Positions 55,259-64,000 are shown, counted from the stretch's first letter. The stretch is 64,000 nucleotides of DNA from an uncultured bacterium (GCA_938014885.1 CALLQI010000021.1:1-64000); one strand, 5' to 3'. Program-made: numbers and translations. Notes: generated by a model from the sequence alone, not told the origin.

Positions 55259-58006
55259 ATGACGGCCGAAATGCCGCCGCGGTTCACGCCCGGCACCATC
55301 GAATCCAAGTGGTATCGCTTCTGGACCGAACACGACCTGTTCAAGGCCGTGCGCGACATCCGCAAGAAACCCTTCAGCATCATGATCCCGCCGCCCAACG
55401 TGACGGGCGCGCTGCACATGGGCCACGCGCTGAACAACACCCTGCAAGACGTGGTGGCGCGCTTCAAACGCATGCAGGGCTACTGCGTGCTTTGGCTGCC
55501 CGGCACCGACCACGCCGGCATCGCGACGCAGGCCGTGGTGGAGAAAAAGCTGGGGGCCGAACAGAAGATCACTCGCCAGGAACTGGGGCGCGAAAAGTTC
55601 CTCGCCGAAGTGTGGAAGTGGAAAGACGAATACGGCAACCGCATTCTCGGCCAGTTGCGAGCCCTTGGCGCCAGCTGCGACTGGTCGCGCACGCGCTTCA
55701 CCATGGACGAGGGCCTGACCCGCGCCGTGCGCGAAAGCTTCGTGAAGCTGTGGGAAAAGGGCCTGATCTATCGCGGTTTCCGCATGATCAACTGGGACTG
55801 CAAGCTGCAGACCGCGATCAGCGACGACGAAATCGAAAAGTCCGAAGTGAAGGGCTCGCTGTGGTACATCAAGTACCCGATCGTGGACCAGCCCGAAAAG
55901 TTCGTGATCGTGGCCACCACCCGCCCCGAAACCATGTTCGGCGACACCGCCGTGGCCGTGAACCCGGCCGACGAACGCTACTCTAACCTCGTGGGCAAGA
56001 AGCTGCTGCTGCCGATCCTCGACCGCGAAATCCCCGTGGTGGGTGACGAAACCGTGGACCCCGAATTCGGCACCGGCGCCGTGAAGGTGACCCCCGGCCA
56101 CGACCCCGACGACTACGAACGCGGGCTGAAGTTCAACCTGCCGATGCTGAATGTGCTGAACAAAGACGGCACGCTGAACGAACAGGCAGGCGAATTCACG
56201 GGCGTTGAGCGCCTCAAGGCGCGCAAGCTGGTGGCCGACAAGTTGGAATCCATGGGCCTGCTGGATCGCGTGCAGGACCACGTGCACACCGTGCCGCACA
56301 GCGACCGCAGCAAGACACCCATTGAGCCGCTGCTCAGCGACCAGTGGTTCGTGAGCATGAAGCCGCTTGCACAGCCCGCAATCAAGGCTGTGAAGCCCGA
56401 CGCGGACGGCAAGCGCACGATCAACTTCGTGCCCGAGCGCTGGGACAAAGTGTACCTGAACTGGCTTGAGAACGTGAAAGACTGGTGCATCAGCCGCCAG
56501 CTCTGGTGGGGCCATCGCATCCCGGTGTGGTACGACGAAGACGGCAACGCCGTGGCGCTCAAGGCCGACCCGGAACCCGGTGCCAAGCACCCCAAGACCG
56601 GCAAGCCGCTTGTGCGTCAGGACGAAGACGTTCTCGACACCTGGGCCAGCAGCTGGCTGTGGCCGTTCAGTACGCTGGGCTGGCCCGACAAACAGGCTGA
56701 CCTGGATTACTTCTACCCGACCAACTTCCTGTCCACGGCCCGCGACATCATTTACCTGTGGGTGGCGCGCATGGTGATGGCGGCGTACGAGTTCACCGGC
56801 GAGCATCCGTTCAACACCGTGTACATCCACGCTACGGTGCTGGACGCGCAGGGCCGGCGCATGAGCAAGTCGCTTAACAACGGCATCGACCCCGTGGACA
56901 TGTTCGAGAAGTGGGGCGTGGACGCGGTGCGCCTGACGCTGCCGTTGCTGACCAGCGAAGGCCAGGACATCAAGCTGTCCGAGTCGAAGTTTGAGATGGG
57001 CCGCAACTTCTGCAACAAGCTCTGGAACGCCGCACGCTTCGCGATTTCGAACCTGGGCGACTTTGAACAAGGTGTCGCAACGCTGGGCGACGCTGAAAAG
57101 CAGGCCCTGCGCGAAGGCGCGGTCACGGAACTCGAAGACTGCTTCATCGAGGGCCAACTCACGCAAGCCATCGTGGACGTGACCGACTGCCTCGAACGCT
57201 ATCGCTTCAATGAGGCCGCGCAGGCGATGTACCGCTTCGTGTGGGACGAGTTCTGCGACTGGTACCTCGAGGCCGTGAAGCCGCGCCTGTACGAAGGCAA
57301 GGGCGGCGAACGCAGCAAGCTGGGCGCGCAAGCGACGCTGATTCGCGTGCTCGACGGTGTGTTGAAGCTGCTGCACCCGTACATCCCGTTCATCACCGAA
57401 GAAATCTGGCAGAACCTGCGGCCCAAGCTGGCGGCCCTGCGTGGCGACACGCCGGAGCTTTCGCTGGCCATCGCGGGCTGGCCCAGGGCCAGCCAGGGGC
57501 GCGTGTACGAAGACGCGCAAAAACGCTTCGGCTTCCTGAAAGAGGCAACCCGGGCATTCCGCAATATCCGCGCCGAGCATTCGATGGACCCCAAGCTGGC
57601 GGTGAAGGCCGTGCTGCGTGTGGCCGACAGCGCGACTCTGGCACTGCTGGGCGACGCGGAAAGGGAAACCATCCGCAAGCTCGCCAACCTCGACCCGCTG
57701 AAAGTGGCGGTGGGGGCCGAAAAGCCCAAGGCGGCGGCCACGGTGGTGCTGGGCGGCGGCAATGAAGCCTACATCGACCTGGAAGGGCTGATCGACTTCA
57801 AGATGGAACTGCTGCGGCTTGAGGCCAACGAAGCGCGCCTGACGGAAGGCGTGAACAAGCTCAAGCGCAAGCTCGACAACCTCGACTACATCGACCGCGC
57901 GCCCAAGGACGTGGTCCAGCGCGACCGCGACAAACTGAGCGAAGTCGTGACCGAGCTCGAGCGCGTGCAGAAGCACATCGCCGAAGTCAAAGCCCTCGCA
58001 GGCTAG
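55259..58006 (+). CDS. valS: Valyl-tRNA synthetase
   Basis: ValRS charges tRNA-Val and edits mischarged threonine. ATG at 55259 is chosen because GGAGAG lies just upstream; an ATG four codons earlier contains that site. The protein has 915 residues. Signatures include P-P-P-N-V-T-G with H-M-G-H at 53-56, the editing domain (T-T-R-P-E-T-M-F-G-D-T), G-R-R-M-S-K-S at 532-538 (Met for the usual K-M), a helical anticodon domain, and a C-terminal coiled coil from about 850. It stands alone behind its own promoter. Confidence 0.97.
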   Translation: MTAEMPPRFTPGTIESKWYRFWTEHDLFKAVRDIRKKPFSIMIPPPNVTGALHMGHALNNTLQDVVARFKRMQGYCVLWLPGTDHAGIATQAVVEKKLGAEQKITRQELGREKFLAEVWKWKDEYGNRILGQLRALGASCDWSRTRFTMDEGLTRAVRESFVKLWEKGLIYRGFRMINWDCKLQTAISDDEIEKSEVKGSLWYIKYPIVDQPEKFVIVATTRPETMFGDTAVAVNPADERYSNLVGKKLLLPILDREIPVVGDETVDPEFGTGAVKVTPGHDPDDYERGLKFNLPMLNVLNKDGTLNEQAGEFTGVERLKARKLVADKLESMGLLDRVQDHVHTVPHSDRSKTPIEPLLSDQWFVSMKPLAQPAIKAVKPDADGKRTINFVPERWDKVYLNWLENVKDWCISRQLWWGHRIPVWYDEDGNAVALKADPEPGAKHPKTGKPLVRQDEDVLDTWASSWLWPFSTLGWPDKQADLDYFYPTNFLSTARDIIYLWVARMVMAAYEFTGEHPFNTVYIHATVLDAQGRRMSKSLNNGIDPVDMFEKWGVDAVRLTLPLLTSEGQDIKLSESKFEMGRNFCNKLWNAARFAISNLGDFEQGVATLGDAEKQALREGAVTELEDCFIEGQLTQAIVDVTDCLERYRFNEAAQAMYRFVWDEFCDWYLEAVKPRLYEGKGGERSKLGAQATLIRVLDGVLKLLHPYIPFITEEIWQNLRPKLAALRGDTPELSLAIAGWPRASQGRVYEDAQKRFGFLKEATRAFRNIRAEHSMDPKLAVKAVLRVADSATLALLGDAERETIRKLANLDPLKVAVGAEKPKAAATVVLGGGNEAYIDLEGLIDFKMELLRLEANEARLTEGVNKLKRKLDNLDYIDRAPKDVVQRDRDKLSEVVTELERVQKHIAEVKALAG

Positions 58007-58020
58007 GTCCGCGCCATGCC

Positions 58021-58061
58021 GCCCGCGGGTCGCCGGAACCCCGGTGACCCGCGGGCGCTTT
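58021..58061 (+). terminator. Terminator after valS
   Basis: GCCCGCGGGTC (58021-58031) pairs with GACCCGCGGGC (58046-58056), with a further inner GCCGG/CCGGT stem, then GCTTTCC. It lies 15 nt beyond the stop. Confidence 0.8.
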
Positions 58062-58187
58062 CCTGTGCGCGCGCGTGTTAATAGTGCAAAGATTCCCGGG
58101 CGTTGCTGTCGATACATGGAACAGCCCTGCGGGCCGTGTTCCGCCGGGCAGTAACCATCCTGCAGCAACCATCACCCGGAGCCCGCC

Positions 58188-58901
58188 ATGGCCAACATCC
58201 TGATCACCGACCTGTACGAAGAATCAGCTTACCTGGTGCGCAGCCTGCTGCGCGGGATGGGCCATGCGGTCAGCATCTCAATCACCCGCGCCGACGCCGA
58301 AGCCAAGCTGGCGACCGGCCTGTTCGACATGCTGGTCATGGATTACGGCACCATCGTCGAAGACAACCTCGCCGTCGCGCGCTTTGCGCACGACATGCTG
58401 CCGGGCCTGCCGGTGGTGGCCCTGGCGCGTCCTGAGCAGGAAAAGCAGCTCGCCGGTGTGCAGCTGGCCGGCCGCTTCACGCGCCCGATCCGCGGCCGCG
58501 CGGTCAAAGAGGCCGTGCAGACCGCGCTGGCGGCACTGTTCCGCAACACGCAACGCCGGGCCGGTACGCGCCTGCACATGGACCTGCCGATTGAACTGGA
58601 ACTCGCGGGCGTGGCGCTGAAGACGCGCACCATTGACCTGTCGCAGCGCGGTGTGGCCATCGACGCCACCGAACTGAAGCTCAAGCCTGAAGAGCTCGAA
58701 GCCATCGAAAACGCCGTGGGCGAAAAGTCGGCCCGCGCCAGCCTGACGCTGCAGGAAGGCAAGGTCATTTCGCTGTCGGCCCGGATCGCCTTTGTCGAGC
58801 GTCACCGCTCGCTCAGCGGCCGCACGATCGGCCTGTGCTTTGAAAAGCTGGACGAAGAAAGCGAAGTCGCCATCGCGGGCCTGTACGCGCAAGCGGCGTA
58901 A
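58188..58901 (+). CDS. Receiver-PilZ protein
   Basis: The 237-residue protein begins with a response-regulator receiver domain (1-115): L-I-T-D-L-Y-E-E-S, the probable phospho-acceptor in L-V-M-D-Y-G-T and F-T-R-P-I-R, with Arg where Lys is usual. A PilZ-type domain follows from about 122: R-R-A-G-T-R and D-L-S-Q-R-G-V-A-I match the RxxxR and DxSxxG cyclic-di-GMP motifs. It would link phosphorelay input to c-di-GMP binding in the cytoplasm. No histidine kinase is adjacent. CCGGAG precedes the ATG. Confidence 0.8.
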   Translation: MANILITDLYEESAYLVRSLLRGMGHAVSISITRADAEAKLATGLFDMLVMDYGTIVEDNLAVARFAHDMLPGLPVVALARPEQEKQLAGVQLAGRFTRPIRGRAVKEAVQTALAALFRNTQRRAGTRLHMDLPIELELAGVALKTRTIDLSQRGVAIDATELKLKPEELEAIENAVGEKSARASLTLQEGKVISLSARIAFVERHRSLSGRTIGLCFEKLDEESEVAIAGLYAQAA

Positions 58902-58907
58902 CTCGGC

Positions 58908-59606
58908 CTATCGCGAACCAAGCTCGACACGGAACGACGGGTCCCGCCCGTCGTTTCGCTTGTCGTGGAAGTGGATCGTGTACTCCAGCCCCAGCGCGTC
59001 GCCGCTGTGCATTACGTTGCCCCGCGTTTCGTGCCGCGCCTGGTAGCGCGCGTTGAACTTGCGGGGCGCGTTGGTCACCACGGTGCCGTCTTCGTTGCGC
59101 GGCAGATGGGCGAAGCCGAAGTCAGTGAAGTCGGCCTCGCGCACGTTGGCGACGTAAATGAACATGGTGCGGGTCAGGCGAATCCCGACTACCTCAGGCG
59201 GCAGTTGATCAAAGCCGACCATGGCGTGGCGGTCGCTGACGCCGGGGTTCATGCGGTAGTGGCGAAGGCCGTTAGCGTCTGTCCATGCGTATTGCAGCCG
59301 GAATGCTTCCACCAGCGTAAAAGCGCGGCGCAGTTCGGTGCCGTCGGCGCGTTCCAGGATCACCTCCTGCCGCAACTCCTGCACCAGTGAGTTGCGCGAC
59401 AACTCAAGCGGTGAACGCACTTCGAACTCGAAGCGGGTCTCGAAGCCATCGGGGTCGGCCTGGGCCGCGCCGACGGGCTTCATGATGATTTCATAGGGCG
59501 GCGACGGCCGCGCTTCGCGGGCCTGCGTGATTTCGGCTGGGGTTGAGGCACATGAGGCCAGGGGAAGCAGCAGTGCCAATGCCAGCAAAACGCGATTCGT
59601 ACTCAT
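58908..59606 (-). CDS. Lipoprotein of unknown function, convergent with the PilZ gene
   Basis: The 232-residue protein has a lipobox L-P-L-A-S-C. The mature region is beta-rich, with F-E-F-E-V-R-S-P-L-E and G-I-R-L-T-R-T-M-F-I-Y-V. It ends 6 nt from the end of the convergent receiver-PilZ gene without an obvious terminator. No family recognised. Confidence 0.72.
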   Translation of the reverse strand: MSTNRVLLALALLLPLASCASTPAEITQAREARPSPPYEIIMKPVGAAQADPDGFETRFEFEVRSPLELSRNSLVQELRQEVILERADGTELRRAFTLVEAFRLQYAWTDANGLRHYRMNPGVSDRHAMVGFDQLPPEVVGIRLTRTMFIYVANVREADFTDFGFAHLPRNEDGTVVTNAPRKFNARYQARHETRGNVMHSGDALGLEYTIHFHDKRNDGRDPSFRVELGSR

Positions 59607-59957
59607 TGCACAATCCAGTGAAACTCAGCCTGTCGCGCTCACTTCCGGCCCTACAAAAATTCTACGACCTGAAACCCCTTGTGGCTAGCGGGCTTCCGGG
59701 CGATTCGCGGTTCTTCACCGCAGTTTCATGGTGGAATCTCCAGAAAATCCTTGAACCCAAAAGCGAACTCACTACCTTTCCGGGCCTTCGGGAGCTCGAC
59801 AACTGACGCAAAGCCCGGTTCACGGGCCATAAGCACGCGGCGTGTTCGCAGCAGCATCGCGAATCCGCCAGCCAGGCGTGTTTTCGGCCACTGACCGCTG
59901 GCCCGGTGATGTATTGGACTGACTTCCTGTTCTTTGACCAGTGGTGGGGGATTCTTC
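59607..59957. other. Divergent intergenic region without supported gene
   Basis: This 351 nt stretch separates two divergent lipoprotein genes. It holds a TAGAAT-like -10 word on the minus strand near 59660 and short hairpins (for example ccgggccttcggg near 59780), but no promoter or ORF I would defend. Confidence 0.5.
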
Positions 59958-61562
59958 ATGGCTTCAAAGCTGATTTCGCGTTTTGCCCTGTGCGTGGCAA
60001 CGCTGGGCGCCATTTTCATGGCTGCCTGCCAGTCAGGTGAAAGCTCCAAGTCCGGCGGCACTGAGCCGGTCAAGTTCGGCAGCGACGTCCTGCCCGCAGG
60101 CAGCGCGGACGCCGGCCAGATGCTTGAGTTCCCCATTGAGGGCTCAGGCAAGTCCATCAACAACGGCTTCATGGTGCGCTTCACCAGCGGCACCACCGAA
60201 GTCCACGTGGCACCCTTCCACGTCGAAAACGGCACCGCCTTCGTCATGGTTCCGCCGCTGGGCTACGCTGTGGCCGGCGACGTTGAGGTCGCGCTGACTG
60301 ACCTTGACGGCAAGGTCAGCGACCGGCTGCCCGGCTACATGACCATCACCGCAGCCGACAGCACCATGCGCTACACCCGCGCCAGCTTTGACGCGGCCAT
60401 CGGCGGCGGCCTTGAGCGCCTGATCAACCTTGCAGTCGAGGCTGTCCAGACACTCGAAGCGGAAGGCATCTTCCCGACGGCCGACGCCGCGGTGGTGAAC
60501 GCCGCGCTGGGCCAGCAGGCCGACATCATGGGCAGCGTCGGGTTCTACAACCTGAACCTCGACGACACCCAGATGGCACTGCTGCAGCAGATGCTAGATA
60601 ACACCAAGATCCTGCCGTTTTTGGCCGACGCCGCCGGCGTGAGCCTGACCGGCACCGGCAGCGCCAGCAGCCCGCTCAGCGTGTGGTGGCGCGCGATGAT
60701 CCAGTCGGCGCTGCTCAAGGCCGACATGGCCAGCTTCCTGATCGGCGAAGTGCGCGGCGTGCTGAACCTGCTGGCATGGGTTGCCAACCAGCTTTCGGGC
60801 CTGCCTTTGATCGGCAGCGCGGCCTCATCAGTCGCTACCTGGGCAACCGGCCTTTCGGCCAGCCTGGCCCCGGCGCACGACATCATCAACCAGATGATCC
60901 CGTGCGACCTGGTGCGACTGACCGCAGGCAGCAGCAGCATGAACCTGCCGCAGGGCCAGACCGGCGGCGTGCTGGCATACGGCCGCTTTGAAACGCAGGA
61001 AGCCTTCAACACCCAGCTGATGCAGCAGTTCATCGGCCAGTGGGTGAACTGGGCCGCGCAGCAGGTGACCACGTGGATGACCAAGTACCCCGTGCTGTCG
61101 CCCTACACCGGCTATGTCGGCCAGGTTGCGCAGCTGGTGCCGATGTGGGTCACGAACTGGCTGACGCACAACGGCTTCCTGAGCACCAGCGTGGTCCCCG
61201 GCCAGAACTACACCGTGTTCTCGATCGACCAGTGGAGCATGGACATGAGCGTCTATCGCTTCGACATGGCGGGCCTGGTGGCGAACCTGCTGAACCTGCC
61301 GTACTCGGCGATCAATGCCTTCTTCAGCTGGATCGGCATCGGCGTGGGCCAGCCCATCGGCGGCTACGAAGGCGTCGGCTTCACCAGCCCCGGCGTCGGC
61401 AGCTACCTGCCGGCCAGCGACAGCATCCAGGGTGTGGGCACCGGCAGCACCACGGCCCGGATCATCGGCCTGGTGGGCCAGGAAGCCAGCGGCTGGTGGA
61501 ATCAGTGGGGCTTCTACGCGCTCCGCGACACCACCACCAGCATGTACCTGACCGTGTCCTAG
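59958..61562 (+). CDS. Large lipoprotein of unknown function
   Basis: ATG at 59958 follows GGTGGGGGA and gives 534 residues with lipobox M-A-A-C; a TTG eight codons earlier is less likely. After a short Ser/Gly linker, residues 60-140 look like a beta-sandwich of IPT/TIG type. The rest is helical, with several amphipathic or hydrophobic segments (L-L-A-W-V-A-N-Q-L-S-G-L-P-L-I-G and A-A-Q-Q-V-T-T-W-M-T-K-Y) and tryptophan-rich stretches. No family recognised. Confidence 0.72.
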   Translation: MASKLISRFALCVATLGAIFMAACQSGESSKSGGTEPVKFGSDVLPAGSADAGQMLEFPIEGSGKSINNGFMVRFTSGTTEVHVAPFHVENGTAFVMVPPLGYAVAGDVEVALTDLDGKVSDRLPGYMTITAADSTMRYTRASFDAAIGGGLERLINLAVEAVQTLEAEGIFPTADAAVVNAALGQQADIMGSVGFYNLNLDDTQMALLQQMLDNTKILPFLADAAGVSLTGTGSASSPLSVWWRAMIQSALLKADMASFLIGEVRGVLNLLAWVANQLSGLPLIGSAASSVATWATGLSASLAPAHDIINQMIPCDLVRLTAGSSSMNLPQGQTGGVLAYGRFETQEAFNTQLMQQFIGQWVNWAAQQVTTWMTKYPVLSPYTGYVGQVAQLVPMWVTNWLTHNGFLSTSVVPGQNYTVFSIDQWSMDMSVYRFDMAGLVANLLNLPYSAINAFFSWIGIGVGQPIGGYEGVGFTSPGVGSYLPASDSIQGVGTGSTTARIIGLVGQEASGWWNQWGFYALRDTTTSMYLTVS

Positions 61563-61580
61563 AGCAGTCCTTCCAAACAC

Positions 61581-61608
61581 AAAGAGGCCCCGAGCACGGG
61601 GCCTCTTT
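61581..61608. terminator. Bidirectional terminator
   Basis: AAAGAGGCCCCG (61581-61592) and CGGGGCCTCTTT (61597-61608) form a perfect 12-bp stem with an AGCA loop, between two convergent genes. Confidence 0.9.
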
Positions 61609-61627
61609 CCATTTGTGCGGTCGCAGA

Positions 61628-62647
61628 CTACTTCGAAACCACGGCGTCCGGGTCCACCTTCGGCGCGTCGTGCTGCACCGTGGTCGCGGGCTGCTGTGAG
61701 GCCGGCAGCTTCACCACGCCGCCCATCACCAACCCGGCAAAGGCCAGCGCCGCGACGGCCAGCACCACGGCCACACCGGTCAGCACGAACTGGGTGCGTG
61801 CGGTCTTGCGGAAGTGTTCTTCGATGCGGTTGAAGTGGCGGCCCTGGTCGCGGGCAATGGCGGTCATGCGCGACTGCTGCGAACGTTCGACTTGCAGGTG
61901 ATGCTGCTGCGCGCTGCGGCGGGCCATTTCTGCGCTCTTTACCGCAAGCGCCGCCTGCTTGAGTTGCGCCTTCTGCAGCCGGGTCAGTTCGCTGACGGCT
62001 TCCTTCACTTGTTCGCCGGTGGTGTTCTGGGTTGCGGCGATGGTTTCGACCATCACCTTCACTTGCTCGCCCTGCGACTTGGTTTCGCGGTTGCCTTCTT
62101 CAAGCTGTCGGGTCAGTTCGTTGATCGCCCACATCTGTTTGCGTGCGGTTTCCGGCAGGTTGGCCGCGGCCTCCACGAATGCGGGCAGCGGCTTCAGTGC
62201 TTCGACGAAGCTGCGGTTGGCTTCAGCCTGTTCATCCAGCGCCAGCTTCATGGCGGCCAGCGCGCGGGTCTGTTCTTCGGTGTTGGGGATCACGTCGCGC
62301 AATGTGGCGGGCAGGTTCGACAGCGCCTCAATCAGCTTGGACTGGCCCATGCTTTGGGCGTGCATGCGCTGGCCCAGCATGCGGATGTGCGAGCCCAGGT
62401 CATTCAGGCCGCTTTTGATTTCGACCACCGCGCGTGTGCGCGCGGACATGCCGGCCGGGTCCAAAGGGTCCACGGGCGCCAGCAGGCGGCTGTTCAGCGC
62501 CGCGACTTCGTGCATCACCGGCTCAATGCCGTCGTCTTCGACGATGATCGGGTTCGTGTCCGGGTCGTCGCTGGGCAGTGTGTACTCAGGCGCGACTGAG
62601 GCCGTGATTTCCTTCTTGCGGAACAGGCGGGTGACAAACTTGAACAT
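61628..62647 (-). CDS. Coiled-coil membrane protein of unknown function
   Basis: The 339-residue protein starts M-F-K-F-V-T-R-L-F-R-K-K with GGAG 9 nt upstream. Residues 65-265 are largely helical with heptad character (E-L-T-R-Q-L-E-E-G-N, L-Q-K-A-Q-L-K-Q-A-A-L). One membrane helix lies near 290-312 (V-A-V-V-L-A-V-A-A-L-A-F-A-G-L-V), followed by a short Pro-rich tail. The topology places most of the protein in the cytoplasm if the C-terminus is outside. It may act as a scaffold; it lies downstream of the P-II-like gene in the same direction, 100 nt apart. Confidence 0.72.
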   Translation of the reverse strand: MFKFVTRLFRKKEITASVAPEYTLPSDDPDTNPIIVEDDGIEPVMHEVAALNSRLLAPVDPLDPAGMSARTRAVVEIKSGLNDLGSHIRMLGQRMHAQSMGQSKLIEALSNLPATLRDVIPNTEEQTRALAAMKLALDEQAEANRSFVEALKPLPAFVEAAANLPETARKQMWAINELTRQLEEGNRETKSQGEQVKVMVETIAATQNTTGEQVKEAVSELTRLQKAQLKQAALAVKSAEMARRSAQQHHLQVERSQQSRMTAIARDQGRHFNRIEEHFRKTARTQFVLTGVAVVLAVAALAFAGLVMGGVVKLPASQQPATTVQHDAPKVDPDAVVSK

Positions 62648-62747
62648 GGGTGTGGGCTCCGGTGTGGGTATCGGCGCGCAAGGGCGCTAACCGAGTATCG
62701 GAGAACCACGCCTCGAACTTTGATGAATGTTGTGCAAACGCGGCAAG

Positions 62748-63077
62748 TCAGATCGCGTCGCTGCCGTGTTCACCGGTGCGGATGCGGATCACGTCGTCGA
62801 GGCGCAGCACCAGCACCTTGCCGACGCCGACTGCATCGTCGCTGGCAGCCTTCATCACGGCGTCAATCGTGGGCTGCACGAAGTTGTCATTCACCGCGAT
62901 CTCGAGCTTCAGCTTGCGGAACATCTGCAACTCCACGCCGGCGGCGCTGGCCTGGTCGCGCTGGTGGCCCGTGCCCAGCACTTCGCTGATCGTGAAGCGG
63001 AACACTTCGGCCTGGGCCAGCGCGTCTTTCACGGCCTCAAGCTTTTCCGGCGCGATGATGACCTGGACCAGTTTCAT
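62748..63077 (-). CDS. P-II-like signal protein lacking the uridylylated tyrosine
   Basis: The 109-residue protein follows the P-II fold: M-K-L-V-Q-V-I-I-A-P-E-K-L-E-A-V at the start, L-K-L-E-I-A-V-N-D near 56-64, G-V-G-K-V near 84-88 and the terminal R-I-R-T-G-E. Classic GlnB/GlnK bind ATP, ADP and 2-oxoglutarate and are uridylylated at Tyr51; here the T-loop (about 36-56) has no Tyr. Its start overlaps the preceding gene by 4 nt (ATGA), implying translational coupling. No glnA or amtB is in the window. Confidence 0.8.
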   Translation of the reverse strand: MKLVQVIIAPEKLEAVKDALAQAEVFRFTISEVLGTGHQRDQASAAGVELQMFRKLKLEIAVNDNFVQPTIDAVMKAASDDAVGVGKVLVLRLDDVIRIRTGEHGSDAI

Positions 63078-64000
63078 TGCATGAACTCGATCTTCTCAAT
63101 GCGCACAATCGGCAGCGGCTTGCCGTCGACGCGCAACGCGCGCAAGCCCACGCCGACGGCAATATCGGGCAGCAACGGCCGTATCAGCGTGCTGCGGCCC
63201 TGCCGGACATTCTCGGCCTCGGCGAACTCCGTGAACAGGTAAAACAGCGGCATCAGCCCGCTGAAGGTGTTGCCGTCGCGGTCGGTGACGACGACGCCGG
63301 TGACGGCAGCGGGCTCGTTGAACTCAATCGAGGCAATGCTGCTGTACGGGATGAAGCGCAGCACGCCGTCGACCATCACTTCGAGTGTCGCGCCGGTGAG
63401 CGTGTCCACGTCTTCGACTTCCGTGGCCACTTGCTCGGGCGCCAAAGATTCTTCGGGAAGCACACGCAGATACAGCCTGGCTGGCTGCGGCGCGTATTCC
63501 GACTGCTGCTGCATCAGCTCAAGCGCCTGCACGAAGTTGCGGGCCAGCAGCACCAGGTCGGCTTGTGCTGCTTCAGGCAGCGTGGTCAGCCAGCGCGTCA
63601 GGGCAACTGGCGTGTCCTGGGGCAACCCGGGCTCGACGAGCAGGCGGATCAGTTCCGGCCTCAGGATGCGCAGGAAGGTCAGGTGCGCCAGACGCTGCAT
63701 TTCTTCGGTGGGCAGCTCGCCTTCTTGCGCGAGCTCAAACTTCTGCAAGTACTCATCCTGGCTGAACGTGAAGTATTGGCGGCGCAGCGCCGACACCAGC
63801 TCAGCGCCCACACCTTCGTCGTCGGGCAGCAGCTCAAAGGCGGCTCGCACATGCGGGTAGCCTTCGTCGTGGCGCCCGCGCAGGAAGCAGATGCGGCTGT
63901 ACAGCAGGTGGGCGACGCCGTTGTCTTCGTCCTGGGCGAGCACGCGCTTGACCAGTTCGGCGGCGTCATCGACCAGCCCCTTATCCATGGCGATGCTGGC
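63074..64000 (-). CDS. ImpE/TagJ-like TPR protein, 5' end beyond the window
   Basis: The frame is open to the right edge; a Met at 63988 could be the start, but the codons upstream remain open and plausible, so the gene is treated as partial. The visible 304 residues have a helical TPR-like N-terminal half (L-L-Y-S-R-I-C-F-L-R-G-R-H-D-E-G) and a C-terminal domain with G-A-T-L-E-V-M-V-D-G-V and P-Y-S-S-I-A-S-I-E-F-N-E-P. This resembles ImpE/TagJ, an accessory factor of type VI secretion, though the fit is partial. No other T6SS gene is visible. The 4 nt overlap ties it to the P-II-like gene. Confidence 0.55.
   Translation of the reverse strand, partial: ASIAMDKGLVDDAAELVKRVLAQDEDNGVAHLLYSRICFLRGRHDEGYPHVRAAFELLPDDEGVGAELVSALRRQYFTFSQDEYLQKFELAQEGELPTEEMQRLAHLTFLRILRPELIRLLVEPGLPQDTPVALTRWLTTLPEAAQADLVLLARNFVQALELMQQQSEYAPQPARLYLRVLPEESLAPEQVATEVEDVDTLTGATLEVMVDGVLRFIPYSSIASIEFNEPAAVTGVVVTDRDGNTFSGLMPLFYLFTEFAEAENVRQGRSTLIRPLLPDIAVGVGLRALRVDGKPLPIVRIEKIEFMQ

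Noticed and set aside
55148..58168. 1006-codon minus-strand frame across valS
   Set aside because: The plus strand is an unmistakable valyl-tRNA synthetase.
63074..64000. Complete type VI secretion locus
   Set aside because: Only one TagJ-like gene is visible; none of the sheath, Hcp, VgrG or baseplate genes lies in the window.

Overview
The window comes from a GC-rich bacterium (roughly 60-65% GC by eye). I place it tentatively in Planctomycetota or a neighbouring deep lineage. The basis is indirect: a rearranged ribosomal superoperon, lysine/alanine-rich tails on several ribosomal proteins, a Ser/Thr kinase with TPRs, surface proteins with Cys-TM-Arg C-termini, and intergenic mosaics of CACGAAG/AATCCGTG-type short repeats. 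No rRNA or tRNA gene was recognised, so the lineage call is inference.

Layout. (1) 1-751: the start of a leftward gene at the edge, a repeat mosaic, then the rpsG promoter. (2) 752-23466: the translation block rpsG, fusA, rpsJ, rplCDWB, rpsS, rplV, rpsC, rplP, rpmC, rpsQ, rplNXE, rpsNH, rplFR, rpsE, rplO, secY, adk, infA, rpmJ, rpsM, rpsK, rpoA, rplQ, trmD, rplS, closed by a strong terminator and followed by a YraN-family gene. tuf, rpsL, rpmD, rpsD and map are missing from their usual places. The fusA leader holds a terminator-like hairpin with a competing alternative fold. (3) 23467-28800: a G-rich/heptamer repeat element, a secreted protein, a small DUF6941-like protein, and korAB (2-oxoacid:ferredoxin oxidoreductase) behind a clear promoter. 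(4) 28812-36054, leftward and convergent with korAB: an apparent operon of an Rrf2-type Fe-S regulator, a 1140-residue double activase of the 2-hydroxyacyl-CoA dehydratase type, a membrane-anchored coiled-coil/HEAT/PDZ protein, and a dehydratase-subunit-like protein with a Cys-rich tail. This is the most promising candidate for an uncharacterised system. (5) 36394-49598: a secreted protein, a Ser/Thr kinase with TPRs, two large surface proteins ending in GGGGC-TM-Arg motifs, a divergent HTH/TPR regulator whose promoter carries a palindrome, and a small hypothetical gene. (6) 49707-64000: an RND transporter with an inserted PDZ domain, three lipoproteins, valS, a receiver-PilZ protein, a coiled-coil membrane protein, a P-II-like protein lacking the usual Tyr, and an ImpE/TagJ-like gene running off the edge.

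Functionally, the first 23 kb is housekeeping translation and secretion. The korAB and activase blocks suggest low-potential, ferredoxin-linked, oxygen-sensitive metabolism under Rrf2 control. The rest is mostly cell-envelope and signalling genes. Gene starts were moved from the longest reading frame to the codon best supported by a Shine-Dalgarno sequence or family alignment. All calls are from reading the sequence; no database search was possible.
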